Counted from the stretch's first letter, positions 8,480 through 18,181 are shown. The stretch: 64,000 nt of DNA from Deltaproteobacteria bacterium ADurb.Bin207 (GCA_002070115.1 MWCO01000002.1:124001-188000), one strand, 5' to 3'. The notes: generated from the letters alone by a model not told the origin. Made by a program: numbers and translations.

Positions 8480-9820
8480 ATGTCCCCATCGCTCCGCCTC
8501 GCGAGCGTTTGCTCCTTATCGCTTATTTTTTCAGCAACCTGCGGTGCCGGTTGTCAGTCCGCGGCTGGCGATTCCAAGCCCTACGTAAGCACACCCGAAA
8601 ACGACGCCTCCCAAGATGAACCAGACGCCAATGAACTCGACGCGGTCGAGGAACCAGAACAAGAAACTTCGTTCATCGATCCGGATACCGGCACCAAAGA
8701 AAGCGGTGTCGTGGTCGTGGAACCCCCTTGCGACAACGCAAACCTGTATGGCGACGAAGACGGCGACGGATGGTCGGTGGCCGATGGGGATTGCAACGAT
8801 TGTACGCCGCTGATGAACCCCGGCGCCTACGATTATCCCGGAAGCAAAGTAGACGAAGACTGCAATGGTATCGTGGACGACGAGCCAAAGGGATGCGACG
8901 AAGGACTGCCCATCGAAGGCAATGATCCCATGGACGCAGTACGCGCCCTGGGGTTGTGCCGAACCGCCGATCCCAACGCTCCCATGGCCAAAAAATCCTG
9001 GGGCGTTTTATCGGCTCGCTATGTCTTTCCAGATGGGTCCACCGCCTCGCGCACCCCGAAACAATTTGGCCCCCATTGCGTAGGCGACGGGCAAAAGGGG
9101 ACTCCTCCCAACTCCTTGTCACGGGGTATCTTGACCCATTTTGGGAACGTGACCGTGCCGACCGGAGGCAAAACCATGCTCGCGCTGTCCACGGGGGTCG
9201 CCCGTTCGGGCTCGCAGGGAACCTCACCCGCCGGCGCACAAATGTGTACGTCCAGCCATACTCCCCCGGGTTTTCCCACCCCATCGAAAGCAGCTTGCCC
9301 CAATCAGAAAATCGACGAAGACGACACCGCTTATGACGCCATCGCCCTGGAGATCGAAATAAGAACCCCAACGAATGCCGAAGGGTTCTCTTTCGACTTC
9401 AACTTTCATACCTACGAATACCCCAACTTCATTTGCTCGCAATACAATGACTTCTTCGTGGCTCTGTTGTGGCCCGTCCATGCCACGAACGTGCTGCATA
9501 ACAACATCAGCTTCGATCCGCAGGGCAATCCAGTGTCCGTCAACAATGGCTTTTTGGAAGCCTGCCTACCCGGAACCCACGGCGGAAAGACCTTCCCATG
9601 TCCTCTTGGCATCGATGAACTCGCGGGGACCGGGTTCGACAGCCGAGGCGCCACCGGTTGGCTTCGCACCACCGCCCCCATCGAACCCGGCGAAACCATC
9701 AAACTCCGGTTCGCCATCTGGGATATGGGCGATGATGCCTATGACTCCACCGTGCTGCTCGACAACTTCACCTGGGCCGTCGAAAGCCTTCCCCCCTTCA
9801 CCGATCGCCCCCCCAAATGA
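8480..9820 (+). CDS. lipoprotein with MopE-type metal-binding motif and choice-of-anchor L-like domain
   Basis: The start is the ATG at 8480, preceded by GAAAGGA, rather than the upstream in-frame ATG at 8426. The 446-residue product has a lipoprotein-like signal (Cys21 or Cys25) and an acidic spacer. Residues about 87-135 form a Ca/metal-binding motif of MopE type (GDEDGDGW, DGDCND, DEDCNG). The rest (about 155-440) resembles the choice-of-anchor L domain of secreted proteins, with FSFDFNFHTYEYPNF, ICSQYNDFF and a C-terminal LLDNFTW. Such proteins are common surface proteins in Myxococcota. The exact role is unknown; adhesion or metal binding is the family-level expectation. It converges with the next gene across 14 bp. 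Confidence 0.85.
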   Translation: MSPSLRLASVCSLSLIFSATCGAGCQSAAGDSKPYVSTPENDASQDEPDANELDAVEEPEQETSFIDPDTGTKESGVVVVEPPCDNANLYGDEDGDGWSVADGDCNDCTPLMNPGAYDYPGSKVDEDCNGIVDDEPKGCDEGLPIEGNDPMDAVRALGLCRTADPNAPMAKKSWGVLSARYVFPDGSTASRTPKQFGPHCVGDGQKGTPPNSLSRGILTHFGNVTVPTGGKTMLALSTGVARSGSQGTSPAGAQMCTSSHTPPGFPTPSKAACPNQKIDEDDTAYDAIALEIEIRTPTNAEGFSFDFNFHTYEYPNFICSQYNDFFVALLWPVHATNVLHNNISFDPQGNPVSVNNGFLEACLPGTHGGKTFPCPLGIDELAGTGFDSRGATGWLRTTAPIEPGETIKLRFAIWDMGDDAYDSTVLLDNFTWAVESLPPFTDRPPK

Positions 9821-9834
9821 ACCTCACGCATGAT

Positions 9835-10569
9835 CTACGAATCCCGAGGTTCCCCCGACTCATCGTCCCCATCGTCCACCACCGCATCCGTCATGCCCAA
9901 TGGCTCTGCCAAACGCTGCTCGAGTTGCGGATTGGCTTCGAATAGGCGTTGGGCCTGCTCGGCCAGAGTACCAAAATCCATTGGAAAATTAGGAAGTTGC
10001 GCCATATCGGGCAGCAGCTCTTGCTCCGCTTGGCTCAGACCTGTCCCCTGGCCGTTTCCGATCAAGTGCTGCGCGAACCGCATCGCCTTTTCCAGCATTT
10101 CGGGCGAAACCTGCTCCTGCATCTGCGCCATCAGCGACACCAGATCCCCCTGAAAATCCAACTCAGAACCGAAGTCCCCCAGCATCACTTCCGCACTTTC
10201 GAGGGGTGCCCAATCGAGGGCATCGCCCATCTCTTCCAACAACCCTGCCCAGGTTCGCGCACGAGGTTGATAGGTTTCTGGGTACAACGCAACCCCTCGC
10301 GGATCGTCATGCTCTTCGACGAGATCACCGAGAACCGCCGCCACGAGCGCTCCCATCACCTCCGGCTCCGCATAACCAAGCGCAACCTGCATCCGAATGC
10401 CGGTCGCATCCTCGAAAGCATCGATGACATAGCTGTTGCCATCCGCACCTTCCACCGTCTCGCACCCAGACCCCTCGAGCGCTTGCCGTTGGCTGTCCGA
10501 TCCCGGCTCCAGCATCTCCATCACACGGCTGGGAGCAATATGCACGAGGGCTACAGCACGAATTGCCAT
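9835..10569 (-). CDS. conserved hypothetical acidic protein
   Basis: The 244-residue soluble protein starts at ATG 10569 with AGGA seven bases upstream. No signal peptide, membrane helix or known catalytic motif is visible. The N-terminal half has alternating beta/alpha character (IRAVALVHIAPS; GYAEPEVMGALVAAVLGDLV). The C-terminal half is helical and Glu/Gln-rich (QMQEQVSPEMLEKAMRFAQHL) and ends in an acidic tail DDGDDESGEP. Codon use and the ribosome-binding site support a real gene. I do not recognise the family. It sits upstream-to-downstream with the SEC-C mini-protein on the same strand, 62 bp apart. Confidence 0.7.
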   Translation of the reverse strand: MAIRAVALVHIAPSRVMEMLEPGSDSQRQALEGSGCETVEGADGNSYVIDAFEDATGIRMQVALGYAEPEVMGALVAAVLGDLVEEHDDPRGVALYPETYQPRARTWAGLLEEMGDALDWAPLESAEVMLGDFGSELDFQGDLVSLMAQMQEQVSPEMLEKAMRFAQHLIGNGQGTGLSQAEQELLPDMAQLPNFPMDFGTLAEQAQRLFEANPQLEQRLAEPLGMTDAVVDDGDDESGEPRDS

Positions 10570-10631
10570 GGTTCGTCCTGTACCAGGGAGTAGGTGCCGA
10601 GGCTAGCCGCTTGCGGCCCCGCAGGTCGGAA

Positions 10632-10862
10632 TCATACGGCCCGACGACGAGGGGCATCGCTTCGAACGGTCTTTTTGCCCTTGGATCGATTCGCAGGGGC
10701 GAATGACTCGGGTTTTGCCTTGGGCACATCGGCAGCCACCGCGCCGACGTTACGATTCTCGCGAACCGCTTCCGCTTCCGTTTCGCGATCTTTCAACCAA
10801 CAGCATTTTTTATACTTTTTTCCGGAGCCACAAGGGCACGGTTCATTGGGACCGACTTTCAT
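10632..10862 (-). CDS. SEC-C motif mini-protein
   Basis: The product is 76 residues from the chosen [23 protein letters not shown] at its start. The [13 protein letters not shown] block is the SEC-C zinc-binding motif found at the end of SecA and in many small proteins, where it coordinates Zn through three Cys and a final Cys/His. The rest is a basic Lys/Arg/Ala-rich tail. In-frame ATGs at 10892 and 10928 would add 10 or 22 residues, but the motif normally sits right at the N-terminus of such mini-proteins, so 10862 is preferred. The function is unknown; binding to SecB, ribosomes or another partner is possible. Confidence 0.8.
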   Translation of the reverse strand: MKVGPNEPCPCGSGKKYKKCCWLKDRETEAEAVRENRNVGAVAADVPKAKPESFAPANRSKGKKTVRSDAPRRRAV

Positions 10863-10952
10863 GGGTAGCCTCGTGGGTTGCGCCAACCTCATGCTATTTG
10901 ACGTGCTTTCCCTGGTGTCGTCAAGCACGGCCCGGCAATCGCCTCGTGCAAC

Positions 10953-13900
10953 CTATTGCGCGTCGCTCGGCGCTGGAGGGGGAAGGCTTATCAACGGACG
11001 GGTCAACGACAGGCGATCGCTGGCGATATCGAGGATTTTTCTGCACTCGAACAGATTGGAAAGATAGGCTTCTCGATGGGTATTGTTGCTGAGCCGGGCA
11101 CACCGGGCCGTCACGCAATCATACGCCTGCCGGGCCGCCAAATCCGCTTCCTGTTCCCGACCGAGATCCAACAAGACCAGCAGTTGCGTCAGATGCAACC
11201 CCTCTTCCCCATCTTCCAATGCCTCCAAAGAGGAGGAGCGCTCGAAATAGTCTTTGCAACGTCGAAGGGCAGTTTCCGGATCCTTACGCGCTCGAGCCAC
11301 TTGCGCGTCTGCCAACGCCAACTCCTTGTCTGCAAACGGAAAAGCCGCGGACTCTTCCCGCGTCGCTTGCATCACGGTCACGGCCTGCTCCACATCGTCG
11401 CCTTGCCGTCGCCAGGCAAGAAACATTGCCAAATACAGCCTAGAAAGCAGGGTTAGACGTTGGTAACCGATGCGTTGTCCAATCGCGATGGCCTGCATCA
11501 TGATGTCGATGGCTTCATCCAAGCGCCGTTGACGGGCTCGGATGACTCCAAGGTTGTGCAAAGCAAATCCTTCTCCCGCAGGCATTCGCAGCAGGCGCGC
11601 ATCATTCAGGGCCCGATCGATACACACTTGGCCTTGGTCGATGCAACCGACTCGAATCAGCGCGAAACCGAGATTGATTCGCGATCGCGTGGCCTGCATC
11701 ATGTCGCCGAGTTGGTCCGCCAGCTTCACCACCGCATCGGTGGCTTCGATGCTGGCCGAATAATCTCCAAGATAACTGATGGCGAGACTGCGTGCGTCGA
11801 GCGCCCGAAGATGCGCATGGAAAGCACGGGGGCCCGCGCGTTGCGCTTGCACCAACGCACGCTCCGCCACGGCAAGCGCCTCCTTGGCTCTTCCAATCTC
11901 CACCAAACACCGAGCCCATTCCGACAACAACCGCGAGCGTGTCGCAAACGACAACCCCGCCGCCCTCGATTTCTGCAGCGTCGCCGTCATCATCGCATCC
12001 GCTTCGCTCACACTGCCCTCTTCTCGCAAAGCCGTCGCGGCCAACCTTCGAGCTTCCCCCCATAAATCCGACCCCGAACTCGCCAACATCGCCGCCGCGT
12101 TCGCCGCTTCTCGCTGCTCGGAAAATCGACACATCCACGACAATATCTGTGCCCGTTGCAGCAAACACTCCGCTCGAACCAGAGGATCGTCGGCACACGC
12201 CGCGCCGCGTGTCGAAAACTCGAGGGCCGCCTCCAACTGACCTTTGCCAAACGCCTGGCTGCAAGCTTTGGAATACAACCGCACCGCTTGATCGCGATCG
12301 CTTCTGGCTTCCGCATGCCTCGCCAACGCCGCCGGATCCGGAGCCCCCACCAGTTTCAACCACTCCGCAGCACGACGATGATAACGGACCAAATCTTTTT
12401 CAAGCAACGACGCGTACACCGTATCGCGAACCAGGTCGTGACGAAAGGACCATTGGTCGTGACCATGAACACGCGTGACGCGATGACGCACAAGAATTTC
12501 TTGTTGGACCAATTCCAACAACTCCGCTTCGCAATCTCGGTCGAGCAGCGCGCATACCCCTTCCGTCCAAAAAACATCGCCATACACCGATGCCGCCCGA
12601 AGCACTTGCCGCTGCGATTCCTCCAGTTCATCGACTCGCGTTTGAATCAACGACTGAACCGAAAGAGGCAGGGAACGACGACCCGCGGCCGCATGACGAA
12701 TGAGTTCTTCCAAAAATAACGGATTGCCATGCGCCTGCTGAACGAGACGCTGCACCATGCTCTCCGAGCCTTCGGCAAGAGCCATCTGAGCAATTTGCTC
12801 GCAGGCCTCCCGAGACAATGGCCCAATTCGCAGCCGCGTCACCGGACGCCCTTCCTCCCACAATTGCGGGAAACGACTATCCACCGCGGGACGTCCCAAC
12901 GCGATCACGGTCAACGCAAGCCCCTTGCACTCCAAGAGCCATTCCACCAGGGCCACGGAACCGGCGTCCACCTTGTCGAAGTCTTCCAAGATGAGCAACT
13001 GCGGCGCGATCTCCGCATCGAGACGACACAACACTTCGATGGTGTGAAATACTCGTGCCGCCATGATGGGTGGAGTCTCCCGCGCAATTCTCAACGCCTG
13101 ACTATCCTCGAACGGTGTCAACCCAACGAATTCACTAAGGAAATCTATCCCTCCCTCCGGGAATCCCGGTCGCGCGGATACATATCGAACCAGCTTCATC
13201 GCTTGACGATCCGGCGTTTGCCCATCGCGAATCCCCATGCGCGCTCGTAACGCACGGCCCACATCCGATAACCCCCGGTAGGAAACCGTCGGATCTCCGC
13301 GCGCAAGAAGCACGTCGATAGCCGGTAGCTGCGCGCGAAGGCGACGAACGATCTCCTTGCGAATGCGGGATTTGCCACTTCCCGCTGGACCCGTAACCAC
13401 AACCAGATGAGGCTGTTTTGCCCGCTGCACTTCGTCAAAAACCTCGATCACAGACTCCACTTCCCGCGTCCGTCCCACGATGGGTGTCGTTTTTCCCACC
13501 AGCGGACGAGGTTCATGATCCACGATATCCTCCCGCAACAACCTCGCTCCGTTGGCGTCCTCCTCCAACACGAAATGCCCATCGAGAAGGGAGCAAGACG
13601 ACACGTCACAGCGAATGCCCGGCGTCTGCAAGTAGCTCAATTGCAACGCCGCGCCATCGAGTGCTTCCCCCGCAAGCCCTTGACGCCCTGCCACCGCTCT
13701 TCCTATGGCAAGCGCGATATGGGCACCGGGAACCGAGGTGGATAGAAAAAGTGCGCCTCGCGCCGCCCGCACCACCTCATCGCCCACCGTCTTGTCCAAC
13801 CCCAAAGCAGCCACGAATTGACCGTCGCGCAACGTCTCAAAACGCGCCCGGTCTCCTACAATCGAAAGGAAACGGCGGGCATTGGACGCCGCCAACATCG

Positions 13901-14891
13901 CCATCGGAAGCTGCGCAAACAAAACCGCCACCACGCGACTTTCCACCGTCCCCAACAGGATTTTTCCCGGACCTGGAGGCGAAGACACCAGCCTGCCATG
14001 CACCATTCCTCCGAGCGTCTGCTCCAAAGGCGGAGGACGAACACTCGGCACAAGACGCGGCAATTCGTTGGAAAGGTGCGGCAAACGCGCCAATAGCCTC
14101 GACAATTCGCCGGCATCCGCCGGACGCTCCGCGGGGTTGCGCCGAAGCATTCGCTCCACCAAATCATCGAGTTCGACGGGAATGTCTTTTCGAATCAATG
14201 ACGCTCGCGGCGCATCCTCGAGCACCAACCGTCCCAAGTAGGCAATGAGATGCGTCGACTCGAATACGTTGCGCCCCGTGACCAGACGAAATAGCACCGA
14301 ACCGAGCGAATACACATCCGCTCGCGCATCTACCGGATTTCCTTTGGCTTGTTCAGGAGCGATGAACCACGGCGTGCCAAGCATCGCCCCCTGTCGCGTA
14401 AACGTCTCTTCCGACTCCGGTACTTTCACCATTCCAAAATCGATGAGCTTGATGGCATGGCTGCGCCCACGACGAATGATGAATATATTCGAGGGCTTGA
14501 GATCCCGGTGGACGATGCCTCGTGCATGCACAGCGGCCAACGCTTGAGAGGCGCGACGCACGATCTCCACCGCGTCTTTCAAGCCGACCTGCGATCGAGC
14601 CAAACGCACTGCCAAGTCCTCCCCGTCGAGCCATTCCATGACCAAAAACAGCCGACGATCCGAGGTGACTCCGTGGTCCACGTAATGCACGACGCCCGGA
14701 TGCCTCAGGTCCTTGAGAATTTGGATCTCTCGCAAAAAACGTTTGCGGTCGATCTTTCGCGCTTTGGCCTGCAACACCTTGATGGCCACCACCGCCTGCG
14801 TGGAGGTATCCGTGGCGCGATATACCTCCCCCATTCCCCCGGTACCAACCCGCTGCTCCACACGGTACCGACCTGACAACAATGCTCCCAC
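10953..14891 (-). CDS. multidomain Ser/Thr kinase with pseudo-cyclase, AAA ATPase and TPR array
   Basis: The product is 1,312 residues from a GTG at 14891 (VGALLSGRYRV), a start typical of myxobacterial kinases; the frame stays open to a GTG at 14960. Numbered from 14891, the kinase domain (about 8-275) has GTGGMGEV, Lys38 (AIKV), HRDLKPSN (128-135), DFG (152-154) and APEQ. Residues about 320-450 look like a nucleotide-cyclase fold that has lost the metal-binding Asp pair. A PknK/MalT-type ATPase follows, with Walker A GPAGSGKSR (501-509) and Walker B LLILED (about 632-637), then a long TPR superhelix to the C-terminus. No membrane helix was seen, so it should be cytoplasmic. It lies downstream of oppF on the same strand. 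Similar proteins act as large signalling hubs; the input here is unknown. Confidence 0.92.
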   Translation of the reverse strand: MGALLSGRYRVEQRVGTGGMGEVYRATDTSTQAVVAIKVLQAKARKIDRKRFLREIQILKDLRHPGVVHYVDHGVTSDRRLFLVMEWLDGEDLAVRLARSQVGLKDAVEIVRRASQALAAVHARGIVHRDLKPSNIFIIRRGRSHAIKLIDFGMVKVPESEETFTRQGAMLGTPWFIAPEQAKGNPVDARADVYSLGSVLFRLVTGRNVFESTHLIAYLGRLVLEDAPRASLIRKDIPVELDDLVERMLRRNPAERPADAGELSRLLARLPHLSNELPRLVPSVRPPPLEQTLGGMVHGRLVSSPPGPGKILLGTVESRVVAVLFAQLPMAMLAASNARRFLSIVGDRARFETLRDGQFVAALGLDKTVGDEVVRAARGALFLSTSVPGAHIALAIGRAVAGRQGLAGEALDGAALQLSYLQTPGIRCDVSSCSLLDGHFVLEEDANGARLLREDIVDHEPRPLVGKTTPIVGRTREVESVIEVFDEVQRAKQPHLVVVTGPAGSGKSRIRKEIVRRLRAQLPAIDVLLARGDPTVSYRGLSDVGRALRARMGIRDGQTPDRQAMKLVRYVSARPGFPEGGIDFLSEFVGLTPFEDSQALRIARETPPIMAARVFHTIEVLCRLDAEIAPQLLILEDFDKVDAGSVALVEWLLECKGLALTVIALGRPAVDSRFPQLWEEGRPVTRLRIGPLSREACEQIAQMALAEGSESMVQRLVQQAHGNPLFLEELIRHAAAGRRSLPLSVQSLIQTRVDELEESQRQVLRAASVYGDVFWTEGVCALLDRDCEAELLELVQQEILVRHRVTRVHGHDQWSFRHDLVRDTVYASLLEKDLVRYHRRAAEWLKLVGAPDPAALARHAEARSDRDQAVRLYSKACSQAFGKGQLEAALEFSTRGAACADDPLVRAECLLQRAQILSWMCRFSEQREAANAAAMLASSGSDLWGEARRLAATALREEGSVSEADAMMTATLQKSRAAGLSFATRSRLLSEWARCLVEIGRAKEALAVAERALVQAQRAGPRAFHAHLRALDARSLAISYLGDYSASIEATDAVVKLADQLGDMMQATRSRINLGFALIRVGCIDQGQVCIDRALNDARLLRMPAGEGFALHNLGVIRARQRRLDEAIDIMMQAIAIGQRIGYQRLTLLSRLYLAMFLAWRRQGDDVEQAVTVMQATREESAAFPFADKELALADAQVARARKDPETALRRCKDYFERSSSLEALEDGEEGLHLTQLLVLLDLGREQEADLAARQAYDCVTARCARLSNNTHREAYLSNLFECRKILDIASDRLSLTRPLISLPPPAPSDAQ

Positions 14892-15012
14892 GATGACGAA
14901 AAATCTTAGAGGAACAAGCGGACGTGAGCAAGCCCAGCGCACGGGCCCTCGACCACCCACGACGGCTTTCCTACTGCCTATCCCCTTTGGATTGGCTCGC
15001 TCGTTACCTTCA

Positions 15013-16032
15013 TTACATGGTCCTGCCCTCGGGATGCCAACAGGCTACCCGATGATGGACCCCTTCCGGCATTTCACGCAGCGGTGGCATTCGCTGCACA
15101 CAATCGACCCCATCGTTTTTTGGGCAACGAGGGTGAAATGGACATCCCGACGGAGGCGATATCGGACTGGGTACCTCGCCTTCGAGCACCATGCGCAACT
15201 GCTTTCGTTCCGGATCCGCCACGGGAACCGCCGATAGTAGTGCTCGTGAATACGGATGCCATGGCCCCGAGAACACGTCGTCGGTCGGTCCCACTTCCAC
15301 GATTTTTCCCAGATACATCACCGCCGTGCGATGACTCAGATGACGCACGACCCCCAAGTCATGAGAAATGAATAAATACGCGATCTTACGTTTTTCTTGC
15401 AGGTCTTGCAGCAGGTTGAGGATGTGCGCCCTCACCGATACGTCGAGGGCGCTAACCGGCTCATCGCAAACCATGAACGAAGGCTCGACCGCCAGAGCGC
15501 GCGCCATGCCCACACGCTGTCGTTGCCCCGCGGAAAACTCATGCGGATAGCGCATGATCACATCCCGCGACAACCCCACGGAATCGAGAACGGCCACCAC
15601 CCTATCCATCACCTCCGAACCGGATGCCAATCGGTGGATTCGAATGCCCTCTGCCACGATATCCCCGATCCGCATCCTCGGATTCAACGATGCGTACGGG
15701 TCTTGAAAAATGATCTGCATCTGCTTTCGAAACGGACGAAGCTGCCGCTGCGACAAGGGACTCAAGTCCTTTCCTTCAAACACGATTCGACCGAACGTCG
15801 GCTCGATCAAACGGAGAATGCAGCGTCCCAAGGTAGTCTTTCCGCATCCGGACTCCCCCACCAACGCCAGCGTTTCGGCATGACGCACATGAAGGGTCAC
15901 GTCATCGACGGCTCGTGCAAACGACGGTTTTCCCCAAAGCCCGGAGGATACCGCGAAGAGCTTGGACAGGCGCTCGACCTGCAACAAGGGGCGACGCTTC
16001 ATCGAGGCATTGTCAGCGCTGGCGCCGGTCAT
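15013..16032 (-). CDS. oppF: oligopeptide-type ABC transporter ATPase (OppF/DppF)
   Basis: The ATG at 16032 overlaps the oppD stop (ATGA, 16032-16029), so the 339-residue form is preferred to an open frame reaching 16107. The product has Walker A GESGCGKT, signature FSAGQRQRVG, Walker B FMVCDEP with VSALD, and the C-terminal oligopeptide-transporter extension with CPFHPRCPKN. The signature has SAG where SGG is usual. With OppD it would form the heterodimeric motor of a peptide or nickel importer, but no permease or binding-protein genes of the system lie in this window. It is the third gene of the lipoprotein-oppD-oppF set and precedes the large kinase gene. Confidence 0.93.
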   Translation of the reverse strand: MTGASADNASMKRRPLLQVERLSKLFAVSSGLWGKPSFARAVDDVTLHVRHAETLALVGESGCGKTTLGRCILRLIEPTFGRIVFEGKDLSPLSQRQLRPFRKQMQIIFQDPYASLNPRMRIGDIVAEGIRIHRLASGSEVMDRVVAVLDSVGLSRDVIMRYPHEFSAGQRQRVGMARALAVEPSFMVCDEPVSALDVSVRAHILNLLQDLQEKRKIAYLFISHDLGVVRHLSHRTAVMYLGKIVEVGPTDDVFSGPWHPYSRALLSAVPVADPERKQLRMVLEGEVPSPISPPSGCPFHPRCPKNDGVDCVQRMPPLREMPEGVHHRVACWHPEGRTM

Positions 16033-17021
16033 GGTTCTTTCTCCGAAAGCAGCACACATCTTGCGCCTCGCCCCGCTTTTTCGACCCACGGAGGATCCTC
16101 GAGACACGCCTCATGCGCTCGTGGACATCGCGGACGAAAACGACAACCGCTAGGACGTGATTCGATATCGGCAATGCGCCCCTCGACAAGCGGCAGCCTT
16201 GTATGCCGCGTGGTGCCATCCACTCCCACCGCGGACACGCATTGGATCAAAGCTTGCGTGTAGGGATGTAACGGTGACCGAAATAGCTCCTTGACCGGCG
16301 AAGATTCCACAATCTGCCCCGCGTACATCACCAGCACATGCTCGGCAAACCCGGCCACCACGCCAAGATCGTGCGTGATGAGCCATGTCGCCGTGCCATC
16401 TTGCTCTCGTATCTGCTCGAATAAGTCCAGAATCTGCCCTTGAATGGTCACATCCAACGCGGTGGTTGGCTCATCGGCAATCATCAACGAAGGTCTGCAT
16501 CCCATCGCTATCGCGATCATCACGCGCTGTCGCATCCCTCCCGATAACTGATGCGGATAGGCATCGACCCGCGTGGACGGCGAAGGGATTCCCACACGAT
16601 GAAGCAATTCCACCGCTCGCTGTTTTGCCTGCTTTCTCGATATCTTTTGATGCGCCCGCAGCGTCTCCACGATCTGGTAGCCGACCGACAACATCGGATT
16701 GAGCGATGTCATCGGCTCCTGAAAAACCATCGCAAGCTCACTGCCTCGCAGATGCCGCATCTGGTTTTCACGGAGCAACAGCAAGTCCTGTCCTTTGAAT
16801 TCCACCACCCCCGCCACGATTCGTACGCCCGGATCCGTCAGCCGCAACACCGACAAAGCCGTCATCGTCTTGCCACTGCCAGACTCGCCGACCAGCGCCA
16901 CCTTCCCAGCCGCGGGAACGGTAAACGAAACGTCGTCGACCGCACGAAAGACCCCTCGACGAGTCTGCACCTCGGTGCTCAACCCACGAATGGCAAGGAC
17001 AGGACGAGAAGATTCATTCAT
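16029..17021 (-). CDS. oppD: oligopeptide-type ABC transporter ATPase (OppD/DppD)
   Basis: The 330-residue ATPase has Walker A GESGSGKT (45-52), Q-loop QEPMTSLNP, signature LSGGMRQRV (159-167), Walker B LMIADEP (179-185) and the C-terminal peptide-transporter domain with [10 protein letters not shown]. It matches OppD/DppD in length and order. Its start overlaps the stop of the DNRLRE lipoprotein gene and its stop overlaps oppF, both as ATGA, so the three genes should be translationally coupled. The transporter's substrate class (peptides, nickel or sugars) cannot be decided without the permeases. Confidence 0.94.
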   Translation of the reverse strand: MNESSRPVLAIRGLSTEVQTRRGVFRAVDDVSFTVPAAGKVALVGESGSGKTMTALSVLRLTDPGVRIVAGVVEFKGQDLLLLRENQMRHLRGSELAMVFQEPMTSLNPMLSVGYQIVETLRAHQKISRKQAKQRAVELLHRVGIPSPSTRVDAYPHQLSGGMRQRVMIAIAMGCRPSLMIADEPTTALDVTIQGQILDLFEQIREQDGTATWLITHDLGVVAGFAEHVLVMYAGQIVESSPVKELFRSPLHPYTQALIQCVSAVGVDGTTRHTRLPLVEGRIADIESRPSGCRFRPRCPRAHEACLEDPPWVEKAGRGARCVLLSEKEP

Positions 17022-17698
17022 CGCAAGTAAACGTCGAGCCTGGGCCCACGACCTTGCAAAAGACCAAGGGAGTAGGTTTCTCCGATTTCATTCTGCGGGG
17101 AAGACACAATCGCCAATCCCTGCTCGTCTCGTCGATGCTCTCGCCAACGCTGCACTTGCTCGGTCACATCGATACGCAAAGGGCGCTCGCCCCAGGTGGA
17201 AGCCCAGAATGTGGTATTCACCACGCGAAGCTGGGGCAAAGTCGCCCACGAGGCTTGCGCGGCCGACCAGGGTTCCACGATTCGCGCCACTTGCAGACGA
17301 ACCGGTTGCGGTCCAGGAACGAATCCGACGGAAGGCTCCAAAACCACATGCGCAGATAGAATCTGGGTCGTCTCTCCAAAGGGCGCGGCAAACCGCAGCA
17401 GCAATACGACATCCCCCCACGACGCTTTGCCGAAAGACACAATCGACGTGTTGCGCTCATGAGTCCCAGAAGACGATACGACCGCCATCGCCACGGGTTC
17501 CAGCACGAGACGCTGAGCACTGGCCGGCACAGGCGCGTCTTTGCCTTCGCGGCAACGGCCAGCCACACAGACCGTATCCGGCCCGCATGCCGCCGATGAC
17601 ACGCAGGGAATCGGTTTTCCGGCACAACCCGCACCGGCGATCCCTACACCCACCGCGACTACCGCGGTCCAACAGGCAGGCGAAAAAGCTAACCTCAT
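17018..17698 (-). CDS. DNRLRE-domain lipoprotein coupled to oppD
   Basis: The start is taken at ATG 17698 (MRLAFSPACW), which gives a clean lipoprotein signal ending GIAGAGC; the open frame extends 22 codons upstream. The 226-residue product then has a Cys-rich motif CVSSAACGPDTVCVAGRC as in many myxobacterial lipoproteins. A beta-rich domain follows, of the DNRLRE/CBM96 type usually found on secreted proteins that attach to surfaces or polysaccharides: SWATLPQLRVVNTTFWAST, then LRIDVTEQVQRW and GLAIVSS. The stop overlaps the oppD start by 4 bp. A surface lipoprotein fused by overlap to importer ATPases is unusual; a role as accessory ligand-capture protein is inference. Confidence 0.78.
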   Translation of the reverse strand: MRLAFSPACWTAVVAVGVGIAGAGCAGKPIPCVSSAACGPDTVCVAGRCREGKDAPVPASAQRLVLEPVAMAVVSSSGTHERNTSIVSFGKASWGDVVLLLRFAAPFGETTQILSAHVVLEPSVGFVPGPQPVRLQVARIVEPWSAAQASWATLPQLRVVNTTFWASTWGERPLRIDVTEQVQRWREHRRDEQGLAIVSSPQNEIGETYSLGLLQGRGPRLDVYLR

Positions 17699-18181
17699 GG
17701 CTCGCGGCTTCTTATGGCTTTGCGAGAGCGCCGTTGCAACAAGATAGGATGACCAACCTTCCAAAACGTCCGTCGAATCATGACGATACCAAGCCTATTT
17801 TTCGATATCCGTGGCCTTCTTCGACGAGCCAGGCCCTCCAACAACTCACCCCAAACGGCTGCCTGTTGCCTGTTCCACCCTCTTTCGACTCCAACCCATC
17901 GCAGGGCTTCGCTCTTCGACACCGCCACGGAGAATCATGATCCCATCCCTGTGTATCCGTATACGGATTTAATCATATCATGGCCGAATCGAAAGGCTAC
18001 CCATGGGATCTGGCATCGATTTATCCGTGGAAATTGAATAGTTTCAGTTGAAATTAAATAAAAGTATCATCCATCCAAGACCATGGGAAGAGCAGAAGAT
18101 TCCGAAGAATAACCGTATAGGGATATATTGGATTCGAAGCTGGGGGAACGGAAGGGTGCCGCGGAAAGAGCGTACGATTCG
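17699..18181. other. intergenic region upstream of the DNRLRE-opp operon
   Basis: This 483-bp gap lies between two minus-strand units. It should hold the 3' end of the crotonase transcript and the promoter of the lipoprotein-opp operon. It contains a perfect 14-bp palindrome (17955-17968) and an AT-rich stretch at 18020-18065 with the inverted repeat TTTCAGTTGAAA. A 77-codon minus-strand frame at 17695-17928 has no convincing features. No T-run terminator was found. Confidence 0.4.
17955..17968. promoter_or_regulatory. 14-bp perfect palindrome, possible operator
   Basis: ATCCGTATACGGAT equals its own reverse complement. It lies 257 bp upstream of the DNRLRE lipoprotein start in non-coding sequence, as expected for the site of a dimeric repressor or activator. 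No matching regulator gene is adjacent. Confidence 0.3.

Noticed and set aside
16795-17940. 381-codon plus-strand open frame
   Set aside because: It is antisense to oppD and the DNRLRE lipoprotein gene; composition is Arg/Pro-rich as expected for a shadow of GC-rich coding DNA.
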